A stretch of DNA of 64,000 bases from NCBI GenBank assembly GCA_916613615.1, contig OU744725.1, forward strand, positions 63,744,575-63,808,574, written 5' to 3'. Shown piece after piece: positions 36,601 through 50,135 of this stretch. The first letter of the stretch is position 1, and every line of letters starts with the position of its first letter. The notes beneath the pieces were generated by a model that was not told the DNA's origin, did not search any database, and saw only the letters and a program-made list of their open reading frames with translations. Source of the stretch: Steromphala cineraria. Its lineage: Eukaryota; Mollusca; Gastropoda; Trochida; Trochidae. The translations under genes were made by a program, and so were the position numbers.

Positions 36601-39600
36601 TTTTTTTAATATGACATGGATTTGCAGAAGACTTTGCTCAAATGTACACAAAAACATGTGCTATATGCTGGTATAAACCAATCTTCTCACATATTTGTCG
36701 TATTTGTATAATTGGCTTTAGATGCGACCCTAATGTACAAGTTGAGCAGTTATTGTCATTTTGTTCCCACGATGAACTTTTCTTAATATGACATGGATTT
36801 GCAGAAAACTTTGCTCAAATGTACACAAAAACAAGTGCTATCTGCTAATGTAAACTAATCTTCTCACAGATTTGTAGTTTTTGTATAACTGACTTTAGAT
36901 GCGAACCTAATGTACAAGTTGAGCAGTTATTGTCATTTTGTTCCCATGATGAAATTTTCATAATATGACATGGATTTGCAGAAAACTTTGCTCAATCGTA
37001 GACAAAAACACGTGCTATCTGCTGGTATAAACCAATCTTCTCACAGATATTTAGTTTTTGTATAATTGGCTTTAGATGCGACTCTAATGTACATGTTGAG
37101 CAGTTATTGTCATTTTGTTCCCACGATGAAATTTTCTTAATATGACATGGATTTGCAGAAAACTTTGCTTAAATGTACACAAAAACAAGTGCTATCTGCT
37201 GGTATAAACCAATCTTCTCACAGATTTGTAGTTTTTGTATAATTGGCTTTAGATGCGACCCTAATGTACAAGTTGAGCAGTTTTTGTCATTTTGTTCCCA
37301 CGATGAAATTTTCTTAATATGACATGGATTAGCAGAAGATTTTGCTCAAATGTACACAAAAACAAGTGCTATATGCTGGTATAAACCAATCTTCTCACAT
37401 ATTTGTCGTATTTGTATAATTGGCTTTAGATGCGACCCTAATGTACAAGTTGAGCAGTTATTGTCATTTTGTTCCCACGATGAACTTTTCTTAATATGAC
37501 ATGGATTTGCAGAAAACTTTGCTCAAATGTACACAAAAACAAGTGCTATCTGCTAATGTAAACTAATCTTCTCACAGATTTGTAGTTTTTGTATAACTGA
37601 CTTTAGATGCGAACCTAATGTACAAGTTGAGCAGTTATTGTCATTTTGTTCCCACGATGAAATTTTCTTAATATGACAGGGATTTGCAGAAAACTTTGAT
37701 CAAATGTACACAAAAACAAGTGCTATCTGCTGATATAAACCAATCTTCTCACAGATTTGTAGTTTGTGTATAATTGGCTTTAGATGCGACCCTAATGTAC
37801 AAGTTGAGCAGTTGTTGTCATTTTGTTCCCACGATGAAATTTTCTTAATATGACATGGATTTGCAGAAAACTTTGCTCAAATGTACACAAAAACAAGTGC
37901 TATCTGCTGGTATAAACCAATCTTCTCACAGATTTGTAGTTTTTGTATAACTGACTTTAGATGCGAACCTAATGTACAAGTTGAGCAGTTATTGTCATTT
38001 TGTTCCCACGATGAAATTTTCTTAATATGACAGGGATTTGCAGAAAACTTTGATCAAATGTACACAAAAACAAGTGCTATCTGCTGATATAAACCAATCT
38101 TCTCACAGATTTGTAGTTTGTGTATAATTGGCTTTAGATGCGACCCTAATGTACAAGTTGAGCAGTTATTGTCATTTTGTTCCCACGATGAAATTTTCTT
38201 AATATGACATGGATTTGCAGAAAACTTTGCTCAAATGTACACAAAAACAAGTGCTATCTGCTGGTATAAACCAATCTTCTCACATATTTGTAGTTTTTGT
38301 ATAATTGGCTTTAGATGCGACCCTAATGTACAAGTTGAGCAGTTTTTGTCATTTTGTTCCTACGATGAAATTTTCTTAATATGACATGGATTTGCAGAAG
38401 ACTTTGCTCAAATGTACACAAAAACATGTGCTATATGCTGGTATAAACCAATCTTCTCACATATTTGTCGTATTTGTATAATTGGCTTTAGATGCGACCC
38501 TAATGTACAAGTTGAGCAGTTATTGTCATTTTGTTCCCATGATGAAATTTTCATAATATGACATGGATTTGCAGAAAACTTTGCTCAATCGTAGACAAAA
38601 ACAAGTGCTATCTGCTGGTATAAACCAATCTTCTCACAGATATTTAGTTTTTGTATAATTGGCTTTAGATGCGACTCTAATGTACATGTTGAGCAGTTAT
38701 TGTCATTTTGTTCCCACGATGAAATTTTCTTAATATGACATGGATTTGCAGAAAACTTTGCTTAAATGTACACAAAAACAAGTGCTATCTGCTGGTATAA
38801 ACCAATCTTCTCACAGATTTGTAGTTTTTGTATAATTGGCTTTAGATGCGACCCTAATGTACAAGTTGAGCAGTTTTTGTCATTTTGTTCCGACGATGAA
38901 ATTTTCTTAATATGACATGGATTTGCAGAAGACTTTTCTCAAATGTACACAAAAACAAGTGCTATCTGGTGGTATAAACCAATCTTCTCACATATTTGCG
39001 TATTTGTATATTTGGCTTTAGATGCGACCCTAATGTACAAGTTGAGCAGTTATTGTCATTTTGTTCCCATGATGAAATTTTCATAATATGACATGGATTT
39101 GCAGAAAACTTTGCTCAATCGTAGACAAAAACAAGTGCTATCTGCTGGTATAAACCAATCTTCTCACAGATATTTAGTTTTTGTATAATTGGCTTTAGAT
39201 GCGACCCTAATGTACTAGTTGAGCAGTTATTGTCATTTTGTTCCCACGATGAACTTTTCTTAATATGACATGGATTTGCAGAAAACTTTGCTCAAATGTA
39301 CACAAAAACAAGTGCTATCTGCTAATGTAAACTAATCTTCTCACAGATTTGTAGTTTTTGTATAACTGACTTTAGATGCGAACCTAATGTACAAGTTGAG
39401 CAGTTATTGTCATTTTGTTCCCACGATGAAATTTTCTTAATATGACAGGGATTTGCAGAAAACTTTGATCAAATGTACACAAAAACAAGTGCTATCTGCT
39501 GATATAAACCAATCTTCTCACAGATTTGTAGTTTTTGTATAATTGGCTTTAGATGCGAACCTAATGTACAAGTTTAGAAGTAATTGTCATTTTGTTCCCA

Positions 39601-40800
39601 CGATGAAATTTTCTTAATATGACATGGATTTGCAGAAAACTTTGCTTAAATGTACACGAAAACAAGTGCTATCTGCTGGTATAAACCAATCTTCTCACAG
39701 ATTTGTAGTTTTTGTATAATTAGCTTTAGATGCGACCCTATTGTACAAGTTGAGCAGTTATTGTCATTTTGTTCCCACGATGAAATTTTCTTAATATGAC
39801 ATGGATTTGCAGAAAACTTTGCTCAAATGTACACAAAAACAAGTGCTATCTGCTGGTATAAACCAAACTTCTCACAAGTTTTTAGTTTTTGTATAATTGG
39901 CTTTAGTTGCGACCTTAATGTACAAGTTGAGCAGTTATTGTCATTTTGTTCCCACGATGAAATTTTCTTAATATGACATGGATTTGCAGAAACCTTTGCT
40001 CAAATGTACACACTAACAAGTGCTATCTGGTGGTATAAACCAATCTTCTCACAGATTTTTAGTTTTTGTATAATTGGCTTTATATGCAACCCTAATGTAC
40101 AAGTTGAGCAGTTATTGTCATTTTGTTCCCACGATGAAATGTTCTTAATATGACAGGGATTTGCAGAAAACTTTGCTCAAATGTACACTAAAACAAGTGC
40201 TATCTGCTGATATAAGCCAATCTTCTCACATATGTGTAGTTTTTGTATAATTGGCTTTAGATGCGACCCTAATGTACAAGTTGAGCAGTTATTGTCATTT
40301 TGTTCCCACGATGAAATTTTCTTAATATGACAGGGATTTGCAGAAAACTTTGCTCAAATGTACACAAAAGCAAGTGCTATCTGCTGGTATAAACCAATCT
40401 TCTCACAGATTTGTAGTTTTTGTATAATTGGCTTTAGATGCGACACTTATGTACAAGTTGAGCAGTTATTGTCATTTTGTTCCCACGATGAAATTTTCTT
40501 AATATGACATGGATTTGCAGAAAACTTTGCTCAAATGTACACAAAAACAAGTGCTATCTGCTGGTATAAACCAATCTTCTCACATATGTGTAGTTTTTGT
40601 ATAATTGGCTTTAGATGCGACCCTAATGTACAAGTTGAGCAGTTTTTGTCATTTTGTTCCTACGATGAAATTTTCTTAATATGACATGGATTTGCAGAAG
40701 ACTTTGCTCAAATGTACACACAAACATGTGCTATATGCTGGTATAAACCAATCTTCTCACATATTTGTCGTATTTGTATAATTGGCTTTAGATGCGACCC
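33636..40800 (+). repeat. Irregular right-type monomers after the gap
   Basis: The monomers here carry aatgtaaactaatc, gaacctaatg, caatcgtagac, gactctaatgtacatg, gcagtttttgtc, catgtgctatatgctgg and tttgtcgtatttg in a changing order rather than a fixed cycle. Indels are commoner than elsewhere: a two-base loss in gtacaaaaacaag near 34346 and a one-base loss in catatttgcgtatttg near 38995. Private single changes are also frequent in the first 2 kb. The region looks less homogenised than the 8-mer region downstream, which is usual for the flank of an active array, but that is inference. Confidence 0.75.
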
Positions 40801-40833
40801 TAATGTACAAGTTGAGCAGTTATTGTCATTTTG

Positions 40834-42650
40834 TTCCAACGATGAACTTTTTTAATATGACATGGATTTGCAGAAAACTTTGCTCAAATGTACACAAAAA
40901 CAAGTGCTATCTGCTAATGTAAACTAATCTTCTCACAGATTTGTAGTTTTTGTATAACTGACTTTAGATGCGAACCTAATGTACAAGTTGAGCAGTTATT
41001 GTCATTTTGTTCCCACGATGAAATTTTCTTAATATGACATGGATTTGCAGAAGACTTTGCTCAAATGTACACAAAAACATGTGCTATATGCTGGTATAAA
41101 CCAATCTTCTCACATATTTGTCGTATTTGTATAATTGGCTTTAGATGCGACCCTAATGTACAAGTTGAGCAGTTATTGTCATTTTGTTCCCATGATGAAA
41201 TTTTCATAATATGACATGGATTTGCAGAAAACTTTGCTCAATCGTAGACAAAAACAAGTGCTATCTGCTGGTATAAACCAATCTTCTCACAGATATTTAG
41301 TTTTTGTATAATTGGCTTTAGATGCGACTCTAATGTACATGTTGAGCAGTTATTGTCATTTTGTTCACACGATGAAATTTTCTTAATATGACATGGATTT
41401 GCAGAAAACTTTGCTTAAATGTACACAAAAACAATTGCTATCTGCTGGTATAAACCAATCTTCTCACAGATTTGTAGTTTTTGTATAATTGGCTTTAGAT
41501 GCGACCCTAATGTACAAGTTGAGCAGTTTTTGTCATTTTGTTCCCACGATGAAATTTTCTTAATATGACATGGATTTGCAGAAGACTTTGCTCAAATGTA
41601 CACAAAAACAAGTGCTATCTGGTGGTATAAACCAATCTTCTCACATATTTGTCGTATTTGTATAATTGGCTTTAGATGCGACCCTAATGTACAAGTTGAG
41701 CAGTTATTGTCATTTTGTTCCCATGATGAAATTTTCATAATATGACATGGATTTGCAGAAAACTTTGCTCAATCGTAGACAAAAACAAGTGCTATCTGCT
41801 GGTATAAACCAATCTTCTCACAGATATTTAGTTTTTGTATAATTGGCTTTAGATGCGACCCTAATGTACTAGTTGAGCAGTTATTGTCATTTTGTTCCCA
41901 CGATGAACTTTTCTTAATATGACATGGATTTGCAGAAAACTTTGCTCAAATGTACACAAAAACAAGTGCTATCTGCTAATGTAAACTAATCTTCTCACAG
42001 ATTTGTAGTTTTTGTATAACTGACTTTAGATGCGAACCTAATGTACAAGTTGAGCAGTTATTGTCATTTTGTTCCCACGATGAAATTTTCTTAATATGAC
42101 ATGGATTTGCAGAAAATTTTGCTCAAATGTACACAAAAACAAGTGCTATCTGCTGGTATAATCCAATCTTCTCACATATTTTTAGTTTTTGTATAATTGG
42201 CTTTAGATGCGAACCTAATGTACAAGTTGAGAAGCAATTGTCATTTTGTTCCCACGATGAAATTTTCTTAATATGACATGGATTTGCAGAAAACTTTGCT
42301 TAAATGTACACAAAAACAAGTGCTATCTGCTGGTGTAAACCAATCTTCTCACAGATTTGTAGTTTTTGTATAATTGGCTTTAGATGCGACCCTAATGTAC
42401 AAGTTGAGCAGTTGTTGTCATTTTGTTCCCACGATGAAATTTTCTTAATATGACATGGATTTGCAGAAAACTTTGCTCAAATGTACACAAAAACAAGTGC
42501 TATCTGCTGGTATAATCCAATCTTCTCACATATTTGTAGTTTTTGTATAATTGGCTTTAGATGCGAACCTAATGTACAAGTTTAGAAGTTATTGTCATTT
42601 TGTTCCCACGATGAAATTTTCTTAATATGACATGGATTTGCAGAAAACTT
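40834..42650 (+). repeat. Block repeated about 8.49 kb downstream
   Basis: The same order of rare variants occurs here and at about 49325-51140: ttccaacgatgaacttttttaat, gactctaatgtacatg, gttcacacgatg, acaattgctatc, ctatctggtgg, tactagttgag, gagaagcaattg and ggtgtaaacc. The spacing is about 8491 bp (48 monomers less a few bases). Some sites differ, for example ccatgatgaaattttcataat near 41190 versus cccacgatgaaattttcttaat near 49680. The upstream copy may be the older form of the 8-mer region. Confidence 0.75.
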
Positions 42651-43768
42651 TGCTCAAATGTACACAAAAACAAGTGCTATCTGCTAATGTAAACTAATCT
42701 TCTCACAGATTTGTAGTTTTTGTATAACTGACTTTAGATGCGAACCTAATGTACAAGTTGAGCAGTTATTGTCATTTTGTTCCCACGATGAAATTTTCTT
42801 AATATGACATGGATTTGCAGAAAATTTTGCTCAAATGTACACAAAAACAAGTGCTATCTGCTGGTATAATCCAATCTTCTCACATATTTTTAGTTTTTGT
42901 ATAATTGGCTTTAGATGCGACCCTAATGTACAAGTTGAGAAGCAATTGTCATTTTGTTCCCACGATGAAATTTTCTTAATATGACATGGATTTGCAGAAA
43001 ACTTTGCTTAAATGTACACAAAAACAAGTGCTATCTGCTGGTGTAAACCAATCTTCTCACAGATTTGTAGTTTTTGTATAATTGGCTTTAGATGCGACCC
43101 TAATGTACAAGTTGAGCAGTTGTTGTCATTTTGTTCCCACGATGAAATTTTCTTAATATGACATGGATTTGCAGAAAACTTTGCTCAAATGTACACAAAA
43201 ACAAGTGCTATCTGCTGGTATAATCCAATCTTCTCACATATTTGTAGTTTTTGTATAATTGGCTTTAGATGCGAACCTAATGTACAAGTTTAGAAGTTAT
43301 TGTCATTTTGTTCCCACGATGAAATTTTCTTAATATGACATGGATTTGCAGAAAACTTTGCTCAAATGTACACAAAAACAAGTGCTATCTGCTGGTATAA
43401 ACCAATCTTCTCACAGATTTGTAGTTTTTGTATAATTGGCTTTAGATGCGACCCTAATGTACAAGTTGAGCAGTTGTTGTCATTTTGTTCCCACGATGAA
43501 ATTTTCTTAATATGACATGGATTTGCAGAAAACTTTGCTCAAATGTACACAAAAACAAGTGCTATCTGCTGGTATAATCCAATCTTCTCACATATTTGTA
43601 GTTTTTGTATAATTGGTTTTAGATGCGAACCTAATGTACAAGTTTAGAAGTTATTGTCATTTTGTTCCCATGATGAAATTTTCATAATATGACATGGATT
43701 TGCAGAAAACTTTGCTCAAATGTACACAAAAACAAGTGCTATCTGCTGGTATAAACCAATCTTCTCAC
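41645..43768 (+). repeat. Two 6-monomer HOR units, early R-type cycle
   Basis: The first unit, 41645-42706, has R1, R2, R3, R4, R5 and a monomer that starts as R6 (gaacc, tttagaag) but ends as R2 (aatgtaaactaatc). The second, 42707-43768, has R3, R4, R5, R6, R7 and R8. The R6/R2 hybrid at 42530 returns the cycle to R3 without passing through R7-R1, as expected from unequal crossover within a monomer. Each unit is 1062 bp. Confidence 0.75.
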
Positions 43769-44309
43769 ATATTTGTCGTATTTGTATAATTGGCTTTAGA
43801 TGCGACCCTAATGTACAAGTTGAGCAGTTATTGTCATTTTGTTCCCATGATGAAATTTTCATAATATGACATGGATTTGCAGAACACTTTGCTCAATCGT
43901 AGACAAAAACAAGTGCTATCTGCTGGTATAAACCAATCTTCTCACAGATATTTAGTTTTTGTATAATTGGCTTTAGATGCGACCCTAATGTACTAGTTGA
44001 GCAGTTATTGTCATTTTGTTCCCACGATGAACTTTTCTTAATATGACATGGATTTGCAGAAAACTTTGCTCAAATGTACACAAAAACAAGTGCTATCTGC
44101 TAATGTAAACTAATCTTCTCACAGATTTGTAGTTTTTGTATAACTGACTTTAGATGCGAACCTAATGTACAAGTTGAGCAGTTATTGTCATTTTGTTCCC
44201 ACGATGAAATTTTCTTAATATGACATGGATTTGCAGAAGACTTTGCTCAAATGTACACAAAAACATGTGCTATATGCTGGTATAAACCAATCTTCTCACA
44301 TATTTGTCG

Positions 44310-46170
44310 CATTTGTATAATTGGCTTTAGATGCGACCCTAATGTACAAGTTGAGCAGTTATTGTCATTTTGTTCCAACGATGAACTTTTTTAATATGAC
44401 ATGGATTTGCAGAAAACTTTGCTCAAATGTACACAAAAACAAGTGCTATCTGCTAATGTAAACTAATCTTCTCACAGATTTGTAGTTTTTGTATAACTGA
44501 CTTTAGATGCGAACCTAATGTACAAGTTGAGCAGTTATTGTCATTTTGTTCCCACGATGAAATTTTCTTAATATGACATGGATTTGCAGAAGACTTTGCT
44601 CAAATGTACACAAAAACATGTGCTATATGCTGGTATAAACCAATCTTCTCACATATTTGTCGTATTTGTATAATTGGCTTTAGATGCGACCCTAATGTAC
44701 AAGTTGAGCAGTTATTGTCATTTTGTTCCCATGATGAAATTTTCATAATATGACATGGATTTGCAGAAAACTTTGCTCAATCGTAGACAAAAACAAGTGC
44801 TATCTGCTGGTATAAACCAATCTTCTCACAGATATTTAGTTTTTGTATAATTGGCTTTAGATGCGACTCTAATGTACATGTTGAGCAGTTATTGTCATTT
44901 TGTTCCAACGATGAAATTTTCTTAATATGACATGGATTTGCAGAAAACTTTGCTCAAATGTACACAAAAACAAGTGCTATCTGCTGGTATAAACCAATCT
45001 TCTCACAGATTTGTAGTTTTTGTATAATTGGCTTTAGATGCGACCCTAATGTACAAGTTGAGCAGTTGTTGTCATTTTGTTCCCACGATGAAATTTTCTT
45101 AATATGACATGGATTTGCAGAAAACTTTGCTCAAATGTACACAAAAACAAGTGCTATCTGCTGGTATAATCCAATCTTCTCACATATTTGTAGTTTTTGT
45201 ATAATTGGTTTTAGATGCGAACCTAATGTACAAGTTTAGAAGTTATTGTCATTTTGTTCCCACGATGAAATTTTCTTAATATGACATGGATTTGCAGAAA
45301 ATTTTGCTCAAATGTACACAAAAACAAGTGCTATCTGCTGGTATCAACCAATCTTCTCACATATTTGTCGTATTTGTATAATTGGCTTTAGATGCGACCC
45401 TAATGTACAAGTTGAGCAGTTATTGTCATTTTGTTCCCATGATATAATTTTCATAATATGACATGGATTTGCAGAAAACTTTGCTCAATCGTAGACAAAA
45501 ACAAGTGCTATCTGCTGGTATAAACCAATCTTCTCACAGATATTTAGTTTTTGTATAATTGGCTTTAGATGCGACCCTAATGTACTAGTTGAGCAGTTAT
45601 TGTCATTTTGTTCCCACGATGAACTTTTCTTAATATGACATGGATTTGCAGAAAACTTTGCTCAAATGTACACAAAAACAAGTGCTATCTGCTAATGTAA
45701 ACTAATCTTCTCACAGAATTGTATTTTTTGTATAACTGACTTTAGATGCGAACCTAATGTACAAGTTGAGCAGTTATTGTCATTTTGTTCCCACGATGAA
45801 ATTTTCTTAATATGACATGGATTTGCAGAAGACTTTGCTCAAATGTACACAAAAACATGTGCTATATGCTGGTATAAACCAATCTTCTCACATATTTGTC
45901 GTATTTGTATAATTGGCTTTAGATGCGACCCTAATGTACAAGTTGAGCAGTTATTGTCATTTTGTTCCAACGATGAACTTTTTTAATATGACATGGATTT
46001 GCAGAAAACTTTGCTCAAATGTACACAAAAACAAGTGCTATCTGCTAATGTAAACTAATCTTCTCACAGATTTGTAGTTTTTGTATAACTGACTTTAGAT
46101 GCGAACCTAATGTACAAGTTGAGCAGTTATTGTCATTTTGTTCCCACGATGAAATTTTCTTAATATGACA
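44310..46170 (+). repeat. 1.86-kb block repeated 3360 bp downstream
   Basis: Rare variants recur exactly 3360 bp apart: ttccaacgatgaac at 44373 and 47733, gactctaatgtacatg, gcagttgttg, ggtatcaacc at 45341 and 48701, gatataattttcataat at 45441 and 48801, cacagaattgta, and a second ttccaacg at 45966 and 49326. The spacing equals 19 monomers less three bases. Copies separate after about 46170, where one goes to a taatcc monomer and the other to a catgtgctatatgc monomer. Confidence 0.85.
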
Positions 46171-47669
46171 TGGATTTGCAGAAGACTTTGCTCAAATGTA
46201 CACAAAAACAAGTGCTATCTGCTGGTATAATCCAATCTTCTCACATATTTGTAGTTTTTGTATAATTGGTTTTAGATGCGAACCTAATGTACAAGTTTAG
46301 AAGTTATTGTCATTTTGTTCCCACGATGAAATTTTCTTAATATGACATGGATTTGCAGAAAATTTTGCTCAAATGTACACAAAAACAAGTGCTATCTGCT
46401 GGTATAAACCAATCTTCTCACATATTTGTCGTGTTTGTATAATTGGCTTTAGATGCGACCCTAATGTACAAGTTGAGCAGTTATTGTCATTTTGTTCCCA
46501 TGATGAAATTTTCATAATATGACATGGATTTGCAGAAAACTTTGCTCAATCGTAGACAAAAACAAGTGCTATCTGCTGGTATAAACCAATCTTCTCACAG
46601 ATATTTAGTTTTTGTATAATTGGCTTTAGATGCGACCCTAATGTACTAGTTGAGCAGTTATTGTCATTTTGTTCCCACGATGAACTTTTCTTAATATGAC
46701 ATGGATTTGCAGAAAACTTTGCTTAAATGTACACAAAAACAAGTGCTATCTGCTAATGTAAACTAATCTTCTCACAGATTTGTAGTTTTTGTATAACTGA
46801 CTTTAGATGCGAACCTAATGTACAAGTTGAGCAGTTATTGTCATTTTGTTCCCACGATGAAATTTTCTTAATATGACATGGATTTGCAGAAGACTTTGCT
46901 CAAATGTACACAAAAACATGTGCTATATGCTGGTATAAACCAATCTTCTCACAGATATTTAGTTTTTGTATAATTGGCTTTAGATGCGACTCTAATGTAC
47001 ATGTTGAGCAGTTATTGTCATTTTGTTCCCACGATGAAATTTTCTTAATATGACATGGATTTGCAGAAAACTTTGCTCAATCGTAGACAAAAACAAGTGC
47101 TATCTGCTGGTATAAACCAATCTTCTCACAGATATTTAGTTTTTGTATAATTGGCTTTAGATGCGACCCTAATGTACAAGTTGAGCAGTTTTTGTCATTT
47201 TGTTCCCACGATGAAATTTTCTTAATATGACATGGATTTGCAGAAGACTTTGCTCAAATGTACACAAAAACAAGTGCTATATGCTGGTATAAACCAATCT
47301 TCTCACATATGTGTCGTATTTGTATAATTGGCTTTAGATGCGACCCTAATGTACAAATTGAGCAGTTATTGTCATTTTGTTCCCACGATGAACTTTTCTT
47401 AATATGACATGGATTTGCAGAAAACTTTGCTCAAATGTACACAAAAACAAGTGCTATCTGCTAATGTAAACTAATCTTCTCACAGATTTGTAGTTTTTGT
47501 ATAACTGACTTTAGATGCGAACCTAATGTACAAGTTGAGCAGTTATTGTCATTTTGTTCCCACGATGAAATTTTCTTAATATGACATGGATTTGCAGAAA
47601 ACTTTGCTCAAATGTACAAAAAACTAGTGCTATCTGCTGGTATAAACTAATCTTCTCACATATTTGTCG

Positions 47670-49530
47670 TATTTGTATAATTGGCTTTAGATGCGACCCT
47701 AATGTACAAGTTGAGCAGTTATTGTCATTTTGTTCCAACGATGAACTTTTTTAATATGACATGGATTTGCAGAAAACTTTGCTCAAATGTACACAAAAAC
47801 AAGTGCTATCTGCTAATGTAAACTAATCTTCTCACAGATTTGTAGTTTTTGTATAACTGACTTTAGATGCGAACCTAATGTACAAGTTGAGCAGTTATTG
47901 TCATTTTGTTCCCACGATGAAATTTTCTTAATATGACATGGATTTGCAGAAGACTTTGCTCAAATGTACACAAAAACATGTGCTATATGCTGGTATAAAC
48001 CAATCTTCTCACATATTTGTCGTATTTGTATAATTGGCTTTAGATGCGACCCTAATGTACAAGTTGAGCAGTTATTGTCATTTTGTTCCCATGATGAAAT
48101 TTTCATAATATGACATGGATTTGCAGAAAACTTTGCTCAATCGTAGACAAAAACAAGTGCTATCTGCTGGTATAAACCAATCTTCTCACAGATATTTAGT
48201 TTTTGTATAATTGGCTTTAGATGCGACTCTAATGTACATGTTGAGCAGTTATTGTCATTTTGTTCCCACGATGAAATTTTCTTAATATGACATGGATTTG
48301 CAGAAAACTTTGCTCAAATGTACACAAAAACAAGTGCTATCTGCTGGTATAAACCAATCTTCTCACAGATTTGTAGTTTTTGTATAATTGGCTTTAGATG
48401 CGACCCTAATGTACAAGATGAGCAGTTGTTGTCATTTTGTTCCCACGATGAAATTTTCTTAATATGACATGGATTTGCAGAAAACTTTGCTCAAATGTAC
48501 ACAAAAACAAGTGTTATCTGCTGGTATAATCCAATCTTCTCACATATTTGTAGTTTTTGTATAATTGGTTTTAGATGCGAACCTAATGTACAAGTTTAGA
48601 AGTTATTGTCATTTTGTTCCCACGATGAAATTTTCTTAATATGACATGGATTTGCAGAAAATTTTGCTCAAATATACACAAAAACAAGTGCTATCTGCTG
48701 GTATCAACCAATCTTCTCACATATTTGTCGTATTTGTATAATTGGCTTTAGATGCGACCCTAATGTACAAGTTGAGCAGTTATTGTCATTTTGTTCCCAT
48801 GATATAATTTTCATAATATGACATGGATTTGCAGAAAACTTTGCTCAATCGTAGACAAAAACAAGTGCTATCTGCTGGTATAAACCAATCTTCTCACAGA
48901 TATTTAGTTTTTGTATAATTGGCTTTAGATGCGACCCTAATGTACTAGTTGAGCAGTTATTGTCATTTTGTTCCCACGATGAACTTTTCTTAATATGACA
49001 TGGATTTGCAGAAAACTTTGCTCAAATGTACACAAAAACAAGTGCTATCTGCTAATGTAAACTAATCTTCTCACAGAATTGTAGTTTTTGTATAACTGAC
49101 TTTAGATGCGAACCTAATGTACAAGTTGAGCAGTTATTGTCATTTTGTTCCCACGATGAAATTTTCTTAATATGACATGGATTTGCAGAAAACTTTGCTC
49201 AAATGTACACAAAAACATGTGCTATATGCTGGTATAAACCAACCTTCTCACATATTTGTCGTATTTGTATAATTGGCTTTAGATGCGACCCTAATGTACA
49301 AGTTGAGCAGTTATTGTCATTTTGTTCCAACGATGAACTTTTTTAATATGACATGGATTTGCAGAAAACTTTGCTCAAATGTACACAAAAACAAGTGCTA
49401 TCTGCTAATGTAAACTAATCTTCTCACAGATTTGTAGTTTTTGTATAACTGACTTTAGATGCGAACCTAATGTACAAGTTGAGCAGTTATTGTCATTTTG
49501 TTCCCACGATGAAATTTTCTTAATATGACA
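47670..49530 (+). repeat. Second copy of the 44310 block
   Basis: It matches 44310-46170, with copy-specific changes such as gtacaagatgagcag near 48410, gtgttatctgc near 48510, caaatatacac near 48672 and ccaaccttctc near 49240. Gatataatt and ggtatcaacc, each seen only in these two blocks, make common descent clear. Confidence 0.85.
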
Positions 49531-50135
49531 TGGATTTGCAGAAGACTTTGCTCAAATGTACACAAAAACATGTGCTATATGCTGGTATAAACCAATCTTC
49601 TCACATATTTGTCGTATTTGTATAATTGGCTTTAGATGCGACCCTAATGTACAAGTTGAGCAGTTATTGTCATTTTGTTCCCACGATGAAATTTTCTTAA
49701 TATGACATGGATTTGCAGAAAACTTTGCTCAATCGTAGACAAAAACAAGTGCTATCTGCTGGTATAAACCAATCTTCTCACAGATATTTAGTTTTTGTAT
49801 AATTGGCTTTAGATGCGACTCTAATGTACATGTTGAGCAGTTATTGTCATTTTGTTCACACGATGAAATTTTCTTAATATGACATGGATTTGCAGAAAAC
49901 TTTGCTTAAATGTACACAAAAACAATTGCTATCTGCTGGTATAAACCAATCTTCTCACAGATTTGTAGTTTTTGTATAATTGGCTTTAGATGCGACCCTA
50001 ATGTACAAGTTGAGCAGTTATTGTCATTTTGTTCCCACGATGAAATTTTCTTAATATGACATGGATTTGCAGAAAACTTTGCTCAAATGTACACAAAAAC
50101 AAGTGCTATCTGGTGGTATAAACCAATCTTCTCAC

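Noticed and set aside
47523..47738. Minus-strand 71-codon open frame
   Set aside because: The same situation: a one-base loss in gtacaaaaaactagtgc shifts past the usual stop. It is part of the repeat.
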